Below, piece by piece: positions 27,962-36,219 of a stretch of DNA of 64,000 nucleotides (the first letter of the stretch is position 1; every line of letters begins with the position of its first letter). The position numbers and the translations under genes were made by a program. Source of the stretch: Methylobacterium nodulans ORS 2060. Its GTDB lineage: Bacteria > Pseudomonadota > Alphaproteobacteria > Rhizobiales > Beijerinckiaceae. Location: positions 6,198,501-6,262,500 of the forward strand of contig NC_011894.1 of NCBI RefSeq assembly GCF_000022085.1, given 5' to 3'. Below the pieces are notes generated by a model. It had not been told where the DNA came from. It saw only the letters and a program-made list of their open reading frames with translations, and ran no database searches.

Positions 27962-29857
27962 ATGCGCCGACGCCGGTACGAAGTAACCGCGGGGATCGCG
28001 GCTGCCTTACTGATCGTCTTGGCAGCGCGGGGCAGCGCGGCGGTCGAGGGCTCGTCGGTGACGGCGACCACCTGTGCGGTGGCGGCCGGGCGCGACGCCT
28101 CACACAACACGCTCACCTGCAACTTCGGGCTGACGCCCGAGCAGCTGCGTGAGGCGACGAAGGCCGCGGTCGAGGGCGCGACCGGTCCCCTGATGGACAG
28201 GATCGAGGCGATCAGCCGGCGGCTCGGCATCACGTCCAGCGCGGCACAGGCCCTGCTGCGCATTGTGGGCGAGCAGCCGGATGTACCCGACGAGCGCTTG
28301 GCCGAGGTGCTGACCAAGGTTGCCGCCGACTACGTCCGGCTCAAGGCCCAGGTGGCGGGGTTGAACCCGGACAATCCGACTGCCAAGGCCCTGGTCGCCT
28401 CGGCGCAGGCGGAGATCGAGGCGGGCCATCTCGACCGGGGGCGTGAGCTGTTGCGGCAAGCCACTCAGGCGCAGCTCGCCGCGGCCGAGATGGCGCGGCA
28501 GCTGCGCGATCAAGCGCAGGCGGCCGCGGATGCGCAAATGCTGGGCGCGGCACGCTCGATGGCGGCCGAGGGAGACGTGGCTCAGACGGAGCGGCGGTAC
28601 CTTGAGGCAGCGGAGCTGTATGGCCAAGCGGCTGCCTATGCTCCGCCCGGACGTCTCGACGAGCACAGCGCTCTTATCGAGCGGCAGGCGGGGGCTTTGT
28701 ACTCGCAAGGCGAGGAGCGCGGCGACAATGACGCCTTGCGCAAGTCAGCTGACCTCTACCGGAATGTGCTTGCAGAGCGGCCACGCGAGCGGGTGCCTCT
28801 CGACTGGGCTATGACGCAGAACGACCTCGGCACCGCGCTCCACAGGCTTGGGGAGCGGGAGAGCGGGACGGCACAGCTCGAACAGGCGGTCGCGGCTTAC
28901 ACCGCCGCCCTGCAGGAGCGGACGCGCGAGCGCGTACCGCTCGCCTGGGCCCAGACGCAGATGAACCTCGGCACCGCGCTCCAGAGGCTTGGGGAGCGGG
29001 AGAGCGGGACGGCACAGCTCGAACAGGCGGTCGCCGCCTTCACCGCCGCCCTGCAGGAATTCACGCGCGAGCGCGTGCCTCTCGCCTGGGCCACGACGCA
29101 GAACAACCTCGGCACCGCGCTCCACAGGCTTGGGGAGCGGGAGAGCGGGACGGGGCGTCTGGAGCAGGCGGTGGCCGCCTTCACCGCCGCCCTGCAGGAG
29201 CGCACGCGCGAGCGCGTGCCGCTCGACTGGGCTATGACGCAGAACAACCTCGGCACCGCGCTCCAGAGGCTCGGGGCGCGGGAGAGCGGGACGGCACAGC
29301 TCGAACAGGCGGTCGCCGCCTTCACCGCCGCCCTGCAGGAATTCACGCGCGAGCGCGTGCCTCTCGCCTGGGCCACGACGCAGAACAACCTCGGCGCCGC
29401 GCTCCGAGTCCTTGGGGAGCGGGAGAGCGGGACGGGGTGTCTGGAGCAGGCGGTTGCGGCCTACACCGCCGCCCTGGAGGAATTCACACGCGCGCGGGTG
29501 CCTCTCGCTTGGGCCATGACGCAGAACAACCTCGGCGTCGCGCTCCGAGTCCTTGGGGAGCGGGAGAGCGGGACGGGGCGTCTGGAGCAGGCGGTGGCCG
29601 CCTTCACCGCCGCGCTGCAGGAACGCACGCGCGAGCGGGTGCCGCTCGACTGGGCCATGACGCAGGTGAACCTCGGCACCGCGCTCCTGAGACTCGGGGA
29701 GCGGGAGAGCGGGACGGGGCGTCTGGAGCAGGCGGTGGCGGTCTTTGACGCAAGCCTGAGCGTCATCGCAGCCGTTTGGCCGCCTGAATGGGTCGCGGAC
29801 GTCCGTGCACGGCGAGCGAAAGCGCAGGCCGAGATCCGCCGGCGGCAGAAGAAGTAG
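27962..29857 (+). CDS. Exported TPR-repeat protein with GRDASHNT motif, copy 1
   Basis: The 631-residue protein has a hydrophobic leader (residues about 10-27, GIAAALLIVLAARGSAA). The motif CAVAAGRDASHNTLTCNFG follows (about 38-56, flanked by two Cys), then LTPEQLREATKAAVEG, a helical region (about 75-270), and seven near-identical 47-residue repeats of the type TQNNLGTALHRLGERESGT plus LEQAVAAYTAALQERTRERV. These are tetratricopeptide-like repeats used for protein binding. The leader and Cys pair suggest the periplasm or the outer face of the inner membrane. It is followed by the small motif gene and TPR copy 2, and I infer a sensor or scaffold role for the nearby TIR protein. Confidence 0.85.
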   Translation: MRRRRYEVTAGIAAALLIVLAARGSAAVEGSSVTATTCAVAAGRDASHNTLTCNFGLTPEQLREATKAAVEGATGPLMDRIEAISRRLGITSSAAQALLRIVGEQPDVPDERLAEVLTKVAADYVRLKAQVAGLNPDNPTAKALVASAQAEIEAGHLDRGRELLRQATQAQLAAAEMARQLRDQAQAAADAQMLGAARSMAAEGDVAQTERRYLEAAELYGQAAAYAPPGRLDEHSALIERQAGALYSQGEERGDNDALRKSADLYRNVLAERPRERVPLDWAMTQNDLGTALHRLGERESGTAQLEQAVAAYTAALQERTRERVPLAWAQTQMNLGTALQRLGERESGTAQLEQAVAAFTAALQEFTRERVPLAWATTQNNLGTALHRLGERESGTGRLEQAVAAFTAALQERTRERVPLDWAMTQNNLGTALQRLGARESGTAQLEQAVAAFTAALQEFTRERVPLAWATTQNNLGAALRVLGERESGTGCLEQAVAAYTAALEEFTRARVPLAWAMTQNNLGVALRVLGERESGTGRLEQAVAAFTAALQERTRERVPLDWAMTQVNLGTALLRLGERESGTGRLEQAVAVFDASLSVIAAVWPPEWVADVRARRAKAQAEIRRRQKK

Positions 29858-29956
29858 TTATCGAAAGCAATTTGTGGATTTCGTGCGGTGTGAGTATATT
29901 GTTGCGCGCGAGATTTTGAGCAGGCGGTTTGCATTTCATCGCTGGCGAGGCCACGC

Positions 29957-30235
29957 ATGAACCGCATCGCATCGTTCATCGGCGAGCCGAAGAACCGCGA
30001 AATCCTCTCGTGGATCGGGGGCGGTCTCGTCGCTTTAGCCGCAGGGACATGGGCCGTCGTGACCTACGTCTGGCCCGCCCATGATCCCTCGTCCGGCGGG
30101 AAGAGCGTCGTCTGCGCGCAACAAGGCTCTGTTGCGGGCGGACGCGATGCGTCACACAATACGATCATCTACAATGGGGCCGCGCCGCAGGGCGCCGGCA
30201 ACACCGCATCATGCGCCGACGCCGGCCAGAAGTAA
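29957..30235 (+). CDS. Small one-pass membrane protein with GRDASHNT motif (92 aa)
   Basis: The protein has a basic N-terminus (MNRIASFIGEPKNREILSW), one membrane helix (about 19-42, IGGGLVALAAGTWAVVTYVW) and a short outer part holding CAQQGSVAGGRDASHNTIIY then NGAAPQ. With positive residues before the helix the motif should face the periplasm. Its last 25 bases overlap the start of TPR copy 2 (ATG 30211), so the two are translationally coupled. Decayed copies of the same gene lie before TPR copy 1 and after the TIR gene. It probably presents the motif at the membrane. Confidence 0.75.
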   Translation: MNRIASFIGEPKNREILSWIGGGLVALAAGTWAVVTYVWPAHDPSSGGKSVVCAQQGSVAGGRDASHNTIIYNGAAPQGAGNTASCADAGQK

Positions 30236-32097
30236 CCGTGGGTCTCGCGGCTGCGCTGCTGATCGTCTTGGCAGCACGGGGCAGCGCGGCGGCCGAGGGC
30301 TCGTCAGTGACGGCGACCACCTGCGCGGTCGCGGCCGGGCGCGACGCCTCACACAACACGCTCACCTGCAACTTCGGCCTCACGCCCGAGCAGCTGCGGG
30401 AGGTGACGAAGGCCGCCGTTGAGGGCGCTGGCTCCCTGCTGGACAGGGTCGAGGCGATCAGCCGGCGCCTCGGCATCACCTCCAGCGCAGCGCAGACGCT
30501 GCTGCGCATTGTCGGCGAGCAGCCGGACGTGCCGGACGAGCGCCTGGCCGAGGTGCTGACCAAGGTGGCCACCGACTACATGCGGCTCAAGGCCCAGGTG
30601 GCGGGGCTGAACCCGGACAATCCGACCGCCAAGGCCCTGGTCGCCTCGGCGCAGGCGGAGATCGAAGCTGGCCATCTGGACCGGGGGCGTGAGCTGCTGC
30701 GGCAAGCCACGCAGGCGCAGCTGGCCGCGGCCGAGGCGGCAGAGCAGCTGCGGGATCAGGCGCAGGCGGCCGTGGACGCACAGAAGCTGGGCGCGGCGCG
30801 CTCGACAGCAGCGGAAGGGGACGTGGCTCAGACGGAGCGGAAGTACTTGGAAGCAGCGGAGTTGTATGGCCAAGCGGCGTCCTACGTTCCCTCCAGACAT
30901 CTCGACGAGCACAGCGCTCTTGTAGAGCGGCAGGCAGGGGCTTTGTACTGGCAAGGTTACGAGCGCGGCGACAATGACGCGTTGCGTAAGTCTGCCGACC
31001 TCTGCCGTACTGTGCTTGCGGAGCGGCCACGTGAGCGCGTGCCCCTTGAGTGGGCCGGGACGCAGAACAACCTCGGCCTCGCGCTCCAGAGGCTCGGGGA
31101 GCGGGAGAGCGGGCCGGCGCGGCTGGAGCAGGCGGTCGCGGCCTACACCGCTGTCTTGGAGGAATACACGCGCGAGCGGGTGCCGCTCGCCTGGGCCATG
31201 ACACAGAACAACCTCGGCAATGCGCTCAAAGCGCTCGGGGAGCGGGAGAGCGGGCCGGGGCGGCTGGAGCAGGCGGTGGCGGCTTACACCGCCGCCCTGC
31301 AGGAACGCACGCGCGAGCGGGTGCCGCTCGACTGGGCCCAGACGCAGATGAATCTCGGCACTGCGCTTCAGAGGCTCGGGGAGCGGGAGAGCGGGCCGGG
31401 GCGGCTGGAGCAGGCGGTGGCCGCCTTCACCGCCGCTCTGGAGGAATACACGCGCGAGCGGGTGCCGCTCGACTGGGCCATGACACAGAACAATCTCGGC
31501 ACCGCACTTTTCAGGCTCGGGGAGCGGGAGAGCGGGACGGGGCGTCTGGAGCAGGCGGTGGCGGCCTACACCGCCGCCCTGCAGGAGCGGACGCGCGAGC
31601 GGGTGCCGCTCGACTGGGCCCAGACGCAGATGAACCTCGGCCTCGCGCTCGCGGTGCTTGGGGAGCGGGAGAGCGGGCCGGCGCGGCTGGAGCAGGCGGT
31701 GGCGGCCTACACCGCCGCCCTGCAGGAACGCACACGCGAGCGGGTGCCGCTCGACTGGGCCATGACACAGAACAATCTCGGCCTCGTGCTCGCGGTGCTT
31801 GGGGAGCGGGAGAGCGGGCCGGGGCGTCTGGAGCAGGCGGTGGCGGCCTACACCGCCGCCCTGCAGGAGCGGACGCGCGAGCGGGTGCCGCTCGACTGGG
31901 CCCAGACGCAGATGAATCTCGGCACTGCGCTTCAGAGGCTCGGGGAGCGGGAGAGCGGGCCGGGGCGGCTGGAGCAGGCGGTCGCGGCCTTTGACGCAAG
32001 CCTGAGCGTCATCGCAGGCGTTTGGCCTCCTGAATGGGTCGCGGACGTTCGTGCACGGCGCGCGAAAGCGCAGGCCGAGATTTTTCTGCGTCAATGA
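30211..32097 (+). CDS. Exported TPR-repeat protein with GRDASHNT motif, copy 2
   Basis: The 628-residue paralogue of copy 1 is nearly identical over the leader, the CAVAAGRDASHNTLTCNFG motif and the helical region. Its own set of seven 47-residue repeats (AQTQMNLGTALQRLGERESG type) is followed by the conserved C-terminus LSVIAGVWPPEWVADVRARR. Differences cluster in the repeats. It overlaps the small membrane gene by 25 bases and is followed 64 bp later by the TIR gene, so TPR and TIR are probably one transcript. It is likely a second sensor with altered binding surface. Confidence 0.85.
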   Translation: MRRRRPEVTVGLAAALLIVLAARGSAAAEGSSVTATTCAVAAGRDASHNTLTCNFGLTPEQLREVTKAAVEGAGSLLDRVEAISRRLGITSSAAQTLLRIVGEQPDVPDERLAEVLTKVATDYMRLKAQVAGLNPDNPTAKALVASAQAEIEAGHLDRGRELLRQATQAQLAAAEAAEQLRDQAQAAVDAQKLGAARSTAAEGDVAQTERKYLEAAELYGQAASYVPSRHLDEHSALVERQAGALYWQGYERGDNDALRKSADLCRTVLAERPRERVPLEWAGTQNNLGLALQRLGERESGPARLEQAVAAYTAVLEEYTRERVPLAWAMTQNNLGNALKALGERESGPGRLEQAVAAYTAALQERTRERVPLDWAQTQMNLGTALQRLGERESGPGRLEQAVAAFTAALEEYTRERVPLDWAMTQNNLGTALFRLGERESGTGRLEQAVAAYTAALQERTRERVPLDWAQTQMNLGLALAVLGERESGPARLEQAVAAYTAALQERTRERVPLDWAMTQNNLGLVLAVLGERESGPGRLEQAVAAYTAALQERTRERVPLDWAQTQMNLGTALQRLGERESGPGRLEQAVAAFDASLSVIAGVWPPEWVADVRARRAKAQAEIFLRQ

Positions 32098-32161
32098 GAT
32101 AGTTGCTCAAAGCGAGAGAGTTCGATCAGCTCTAAGCTAATGGTTTAGTTAGAGGGCATCC

Positions 32162-32875
32162 GTGATCGACAGTTCAACCAATAAGCGCGATTTTTTCGTC
32201 AGCTTCAACAAGGCTGACCGCGCATGGGCGGCCTGGATTGCCTGGGTGCTAGAGGAAAAGGGCTACTCAGTCTTCTTTCAAGACTGGGATTTCAAGGGCA
32301 ACTTCGTCCTTGAGATGGATAAAGCACACGCTCAGTCACGTCGCACCATCGCCGTGCTCTCGCCCGACTACCTTGCCTCCCGCTTCACCGCCCCCGAGTG
32401 GGCGGCGCGCTTTGCCCAGGATGCCACAAGCGAGCACGATCTGCTGCTGCCCGTGCGCGTGCGGCCGTGCAATCTTGAGGGCCTGCTCGCCCAAATCGTC
32501 TATGTCGACTTGGTTGGTTGTAGCGAGGAGGAGGCACGCCGTAAGCTTCTCCAGCGTGTCGAAGGTATCCGCCTCAAGCCGGATGAGCCGCCCCTGTTCC
32601 CCGGGCAGGCCAGCCACGATGTTCCCGAACGGCCCGCGTTTCCGATGGCTGTGCCGATGGGCGAGAAAGCGATGGCACAAGACATTCATCCAGCCAGAAA
32701 ACGCGCAGTCCCGACAACTTGGCTCGTCGCGGCACTAGCTCTGGCAGCTTTAGTGGTAGCTATAGGATTGGTGGTCTTCCGGCAAGGGAACACGAATATA
32801 GCAGCGACAGACAATAGTGTGGCCGCAGGTCGGGACGCTACAGGAATTACCATCAATAAAGATGGGGCTAAGTAG
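32162..32875 (+). CDS. TIR-domain protein with C-terminal membrane helix and GRDA motif
   Basis: GTG 32162 opens 237 residues. Residues 8-135 are a TIR domain: KRDFFVSFNKADRAWAAWIA (box 1), YSVFFQDWDFKGN, RTIAVLSPDYLASRFTAPEW with E79 at the usual catalytic Glu position, and LLLPVRVRPCNLEGLL. A Pro-rich linker leads to one helix (187-206), then NTNIAATDNSVAAGRDATGI and TINKDGAK. TIR domains of this type degrade NAD+ when they assemble. Topology puts TIR in the cytoplasm and the motif outside, on the same side as the motifs of the TPR and small proteins. I infer that motif contact clusters and activates the enzyme. NADase activity is not shown. Confidence 0.87.
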   Translation: MIDSSTNKRDFFVSFNKADRAWAAWIAWVLEEKGYSVFFQDWDFKGNFVLEMDKAHAQSRRTIAVLSPDYLASRFTAPEWAARFAQDATSEHDLLLPVRVRPCNLEGLLAQIVYVDLVGCSEEEARRKLLQRVEGIRLKPDEPPLFPGQASHDVPERPAFPMAVPMGEKAMAQDIHPARKRAVPTTWLVAALALAALVVAIGLVVFRQGNTNIAATDNSVAAGRDATGITINKDGAK

Positions 32876-33160
32876 TGAGGCGCGGCTCGCTACGGGCCTG
32901 TCGCAAACGCGAACGCATCGGCGTTCAGGCTACAGGGGCAGGGGCCGTCGTGACCTACGTCTGGCCCGCCCATGATCCCTCTTCCGACGGGAAGAGCGTT
33001 GTCTGCGCAAGGCGCTGTTGCGGGCGGACGCGACGCCTCACACAACACGCTCACCTGCAAGTTCGGGCTTCCGATCCTGCTCCGCCCAGATCTCCCGCTC
33101 ACGGGTCTCACGGCGGGCCTTGGCGCGGGGCGACTCAGCCTCCATAGCAGCGCATCTGCA
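32876..33160 (+). pseudogene. Decayed copy of the small motif gene, with IS6-end-like sequence
   Basis: Starting with GGGCCTGTCGCAAACGCGAA (about 32896), which matches the IS6 left end, the sequence then reads GAVVTYVWPAHDPSSDGKSV then VCA. After a frameshift it reads GAVAGGRDASHNTLTCKFGL. This is the 92-aa membrane gene fused to the motif of a TPR gene, without start or intact frame. It shows that the module was once present a third time and was rearranged with IS6. Confidence 0.65.
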
Positions 33161-33180
33161 GGACTTGAGAGGAGGGCACG

Positions 33181-33912
33181 ATGGAGGTGCGCGTCCTCGG
33201 GTGTGGCGACGCCTTCGGTTCGGGAGGTCGCTTCAACACCTGCTTCCACATCACGACGCCGGCCACGCGCTTCCTGATCGACTGTGGCGCGTCCGCCTTG
33301 ATCGCGATGCGCCGCTTCGGCGTCGAGCCCAACGCCATCCAGACCGTCTTCCTGACCCACCTGCACGGCGACCACTTCGGCGGGCTGCCCTTCCTGATCC
33401 TCGACGCACAGCTCGTCAGCCGACGCACCGCGCCCCTGACGATTGTCGGCCCCTCCACTCTGCGCGAGCGCCTGGCTGCGTTGATGGAGGCCATGTTCCC
33501 CGGATCCAGCACCGTCGAGCGCCGCTTCGACCTGCGCCTTATCGAGCTGGGGCCGGAGATGCCGACCGAGGTGGACGGCGTGACCGTGACGGCTTTCCCT
33601 GTCCGCCATCCTTCCGGTGCGCCCTCCTATGCGCTGCGTCTGGCCTGCGAGGGGCGCACACTCTGCTACACGGGCGACACGGAATGGGTGGACGCGCTCT
33701 ACCCCGCTGGTCGTGAGGTCGACCTCCTGATCGCGGAAGCCTACACGGCCGAGCGGCCCGTTCGCTATCATCTCGACTGGGCCACGCTGCGGAAGCACCT
33801 GCCTGCCATGGCCGCGAAGTCCGTCCTGCTCACGCACATGAGCCCGGACATGCTTGACCGCATACCGGAGGGTTGCACGGCGGCCGAAGATGGAGGTGTG
33901 ATCCTCCTGTGA
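33181..33912 (+). CDS. MBL-fold metallo-hydrolase (RNase Z-like)
   Basis: The 243-residue protein starts after GAGAGGAGGG with MEVRVLGCGDAFGSGGRFNT. It carries the metal motif LTHLHGDHFGGLPF, then PVRHPSGAPSYALR, CYTGDTEWVD and LLTHMSPDML, all ligand sites of the metallo-beta-lactamase fold with an RNase Z-like order. Substrates of such single-domain members range from cyclic nucleotides to phosphodiesters and lactones. It follows the TIR module on the same strand and could be part of it, but 300 bp of debris separates them. A C-terminal fragment of another MBL protein sits at 45661. Confidence 0.85.
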   Translation: MEVRVLGCGDAFGSGGRFNTCFHITTPATRFLIDCGASALIAMRRFGVEPNAIQTVFLTHLHGDHFGGLPFLILDAQLVSRRTAPLTIVGPSTLRERLAALMEAMFPGSSTVERRFDLRLIELGPEMPTEVDGVTVTAFPVRHPSGAPSYALRLACEGRTLCYTGDTEWVDALYPAGREVDLLIAEAYTAERPVRYHLDWATLRKHLPAMAAKSVLLTHMSPDMLDRIPEGCTAAEDGGVILL

Positions 33913-33942
33913 CGGTACCTCGCGCGTCACTTCAGAGGACCT

Positions 33943-34281
33943 TCAGCCCTTCAGGCGCTTGTTGCACTCCGAGTAGTAACCGGCGCCCTTCTGGATCCAG
34001 TTCAGGCCGCCATTGCCGGCGCCGCCCGCGGCCTTGTTGGCGTGGTACTGATCCAGGCAGGTCTGCTGGCGCGCCTTGCCGGGAGGCTGCTTAGCGTACT
34101 TGGGTGCGATGGCGTTCGGGAAGATCGCGCCGCCAGGCGCGGCCGTGACTGGCTTCTGAGCAGGAGCCGGCTTTGGGGCGAGCCCGGCTCCGATTGGCAG
34201 GCCAACGGTGGCGCCCGGTTGCGCAAGAGCCGGGCCGGTGAGCGCAGCGACGACGGTCAGAGAGAGTGTGGTCAGGCGCAT
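33943..34281 (-). CDS. Small secreted protein with Cys pair, hypothetical
   Basis: The 112-residue protein has a Sec signal peptide (MRLTTLSLTVVAALTGPALA), a Pro/Ala-rich linker and a conserved-looking C-terminal domain, ARQQTCLDQYHANKAAGGAG then WIQKGAGYYSECNKRLKG. The two Cys probably form a disulfide. It resembles small periplasmic proteins common in Methylobacterium and Rhizobiales (PsiF-like spacing is possible). It is convergent with the MBL gene. Function unknown. Confidence 0.7.
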   Translation of the reverse strand: MRLTTLSLTVVAALTGPALAQPGATVGLPIGAGLAPKPAPAQKPVTAAPGGAIFPNAIAPKYAKQPPGKARQQTCLDQYHANKAAGGAGNGGLNWIQKGAGYYSECNKRLKG

Positions 34282-34509
34282 GGGTACAGGCCTTGATAGA
34301 AGGCCGACCCTAGCAGCACGGACCTGAACGGCTTCCTTGACCGGCTACCTGGAACAGTATGTTTACTATTTGTTCTCATAAGGGCAGTCGGCGGCGCGCG
34401 GGTCACTTGCCTCGCCCACTACCCCTTCGTGATCGTGCACGTGAACCAGTAAGCAGTTACAACGCCGACAGATTTTGAAATAAGATCCTCACGAAACGGA
34501 GCATGCAAC

Positions 34510-34896
34510 ATGGATCCTGTTGTCCATTTCGAAATGCCCTATGAGGACCGTGACCGTATGGTCCAGTTCTACGAAAGCGCATTCGGCTGGAAGGCACAGA
34601 AACTTGGCCCAGAAATGGGCAATTATGTCATCGTCACGACAGCCAACGCTGACGTCAAGCCAGATGCCCCACGGGGTTCTATCGACGGAGGATTTTGGGA
34701 GAAGAGAGCGGATTGGCCGGCACAGGTTCCTGCTATTGTCATCGGTGTGGGCGACATTAGGGGCACAATGGAGAAAATTCTGCGTGCCGGTGGCAAGATC
34801 CTAGGAGATCCTATGCAGATTCCCGGCGTCGGAGAGTATGTGTCGTTTCTCGATACCGAGGGAAATCGGGCTAGCTTGCTTCAACCTTCCATGTGA
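34510..34896 (+). CDS. VOC-family protein (glyoxalase/extradiol fold)
   Basis: The 128-residue protein has the vicinal-oxygen-chelate pattern: VVHFEMPYEDRDRMVQFYES, then AFGWKAQKLG, DGGFWEK and GVGEYVSFLDTEGNRASLLQ. It covers two beta-alpha-beta-beta-beta modules in one small domain, which acts as a dimer. Metal ligands cannot be assigned with certainty (His6 and Glu near the end are candidates). Function is probably resistance or small-molecule turnover. It stands alone in the island with lower GC than average. Confidence 0.82.
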   Translation: MDPVVHFEMPYEDRDRMVQFYESAFGWKAQKLGPEMGNYVIVTTANADVKPDAPRGSIDGGFWEKRADWPAQVPAIVIGVGDIRGTMEKILRAGGKILGDPMQIPGVGEYVSFLDTEGNRASLLQPSM

Positions 34897-35060
34897 ACGG
34901 CCGAAGAAAGTGCCTCGCGCGAGGAGATAGCTCAGCCTCCCCGCGCAATAGGGTATACCCAAGAACGACAGAGTACGTGTTCTGGGTTGCAGGACGTGCA
35001 TAGGCGTTTGGCACGCTACAAGCCATTCGCGACCCGTTGCGGACGTTGGCTTGTGCTGGC

Positions 35061-35166
35061 ACCTAGTGGTCCAAATCTGACACTTCGAACCTACTGCTCT
35101 TGGCCTCTCGCGATCTCAGGTCTGCTATTTGGGTGGGTACCAAGCGTCTGATTTGGACCACTAGGT
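35061..35166. mobile_element. MITE-like element, about 106 bp
   Basis: Arms ACCTAGTGGTCCAAATC (35061-35077) and GATTTGGACCACTAGGT (35150-35166) are perfect inverted repeats; pairing continues inward with 2 mismatches over about 25 bp. The 60-bp interior has no gene. This looks like a non-autonomous transposable element; no matching full-length element is in the window. Confidence 0.65.
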
Positions 35167-35193
35167 AGTGAACCGCTTGGGCAGGATCGTGAT

Positions 35194-35628
35194 ATGGCCG
35201 ACAAGAAGACCGAGGTTGCAGGTGCAACGGCCGCCAAGGATGCGAAGACTGCATCTCAGCTGATTGACGTCAAGATTACGGCGCTGGCCGATTGGCGCGG
35301 CGAGATGCTCGCGCGCATCCGCAATCTCATCCGCGAGGCTGACCTTGATGTCATCGAGGAGGTGAAATGGCGCAAGCCATCTAATCCAGCCGGTGTCCCG
35401 GTCTGGTCGCACGCGGGGATCATCTGCACCGGCGAGATTTACAAAGATAAAGTGAAGCTGACGTTCGCGAAGGGTGCTTTGCTTGATGATCCGTCAGGCC
35501 TGTTCAACTCCAGCCTTGAAGGCAACATCAGACGCGCGATTGATATCGAAAAAGGTGTCCAGATCGACGAAACGGCGTTGAAGGCGCTCATCCGCGCGGC
35601 CGTGGCGCTGAATACAAACAGTCGCTGA
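35194..35628 (+). CDS. DUF1801 protein (YdhG/YdeI-like)
   Basis: The 144-residue protein has the DUF1801 core: ITALADWRGEMLARIRNLIR, EEVKWRKPSNPAGVPVWSHA, GIICTGEIYKDKVKLTFAKG and then LFNSSLEGNIRRAIDIEKG. These small alpha/beta proteins have no proven biochemical role. It begins 27 bp after the MITE-like element, which may therefore carry or disturb its promoter. Ribosome-binding site is weak. Confidence 0.82.
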   Translation: MADKKTEVAGATAAKDAKTASQLIDVKITALADWRGEMLARIRNLIREADLDVIEEVKWRKPSNPAGVPVWSHAGIICTGEIYKDKVKLTFAKGALLDDPSGLFNSSLEGNIRRAIDIEKGVQIDETALKALIRAAVALNTNSR

Positions 35629-35810
35629 CGTCCGGTTCCACCCGCAACCGATATGCGCGATCAGCATAGAAAAGCGGATGTTTGAGCATAGGCCTCATCC
35701 GAAGAGCCGCATAGGAGCAGAGCGGAAAGCCGTGTCTCGGATGTCTCACAGAAGCTCTTACGAGACACTTGCGTCTGATAGGGTATACTCAAACGGACGA
35801 GCGTGTCTCG

Positions 35811-35965
35811 TTGAGCTGTGGCTGCGTAAGGGCTTTGGGTTTGTGTTCGCGTGGACTGTGCGCGAGCAGAACCAACTGCTCGCCTACTGCTTTGGGCTTC
35901 CCGCAGCGAACAAAGTGTGAAAGCGAGGCTGTCGAAGCGCACCTGCGGCCCACCTCGGAGTTTGC
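35811..35965 (+). pseudogene. IS6 transposase remnant (C-terminal end)
   Basis: WLRKGFGFVFAWTVREQNQL then LAYCFGLPAANKV matches the last 35 residues of the IS6 transposase at 21138 but with many base changes, so it stems from a different, older element. A degenerate right end (GAGTTTGCTACACGCCC) follows. The rest of the element is gone. Confidence 0.7.
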
Positions 35966-36219
35966 TACACGCCCCGTCACTGTCCGCAGGCCAGGGGTCG
36001 CGGTGGCGCCGATCAGCAGAAGCTGGGCGTGTCGCAAAGAGCGGTGGACGAAGAGTGGCGCGAACGCCAAGATGAGCCTGGCGAAGCGGGTGGGCAGGTC
36101 AGGCATCGGGTGTCTCTGACGAGGGTCGTCATCACCCTACCCGTCACGCCCACTTAGTCATGCAGGCCAGCTTACCCGCCGCTCGATTGACTAACATCCA
36201 GCATAAAGAGGAGAAAATT

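Noticed and set aside
27962..32097. TPR genes as one gene split by frameshift
   Set aside because: Each has its own leader, motif and C-terminal WPPEWVADVRARR segment, and a separate gene lies between them; they are complete paralogues.
32162..32875. Thoeris system (TIR plus NAD-binding ThsA)
   Set aside because: No ThsA-like (SIR2/SLOG) gene is present; the TIR protein has a membrane helix and a motif tail absent from ThsB.
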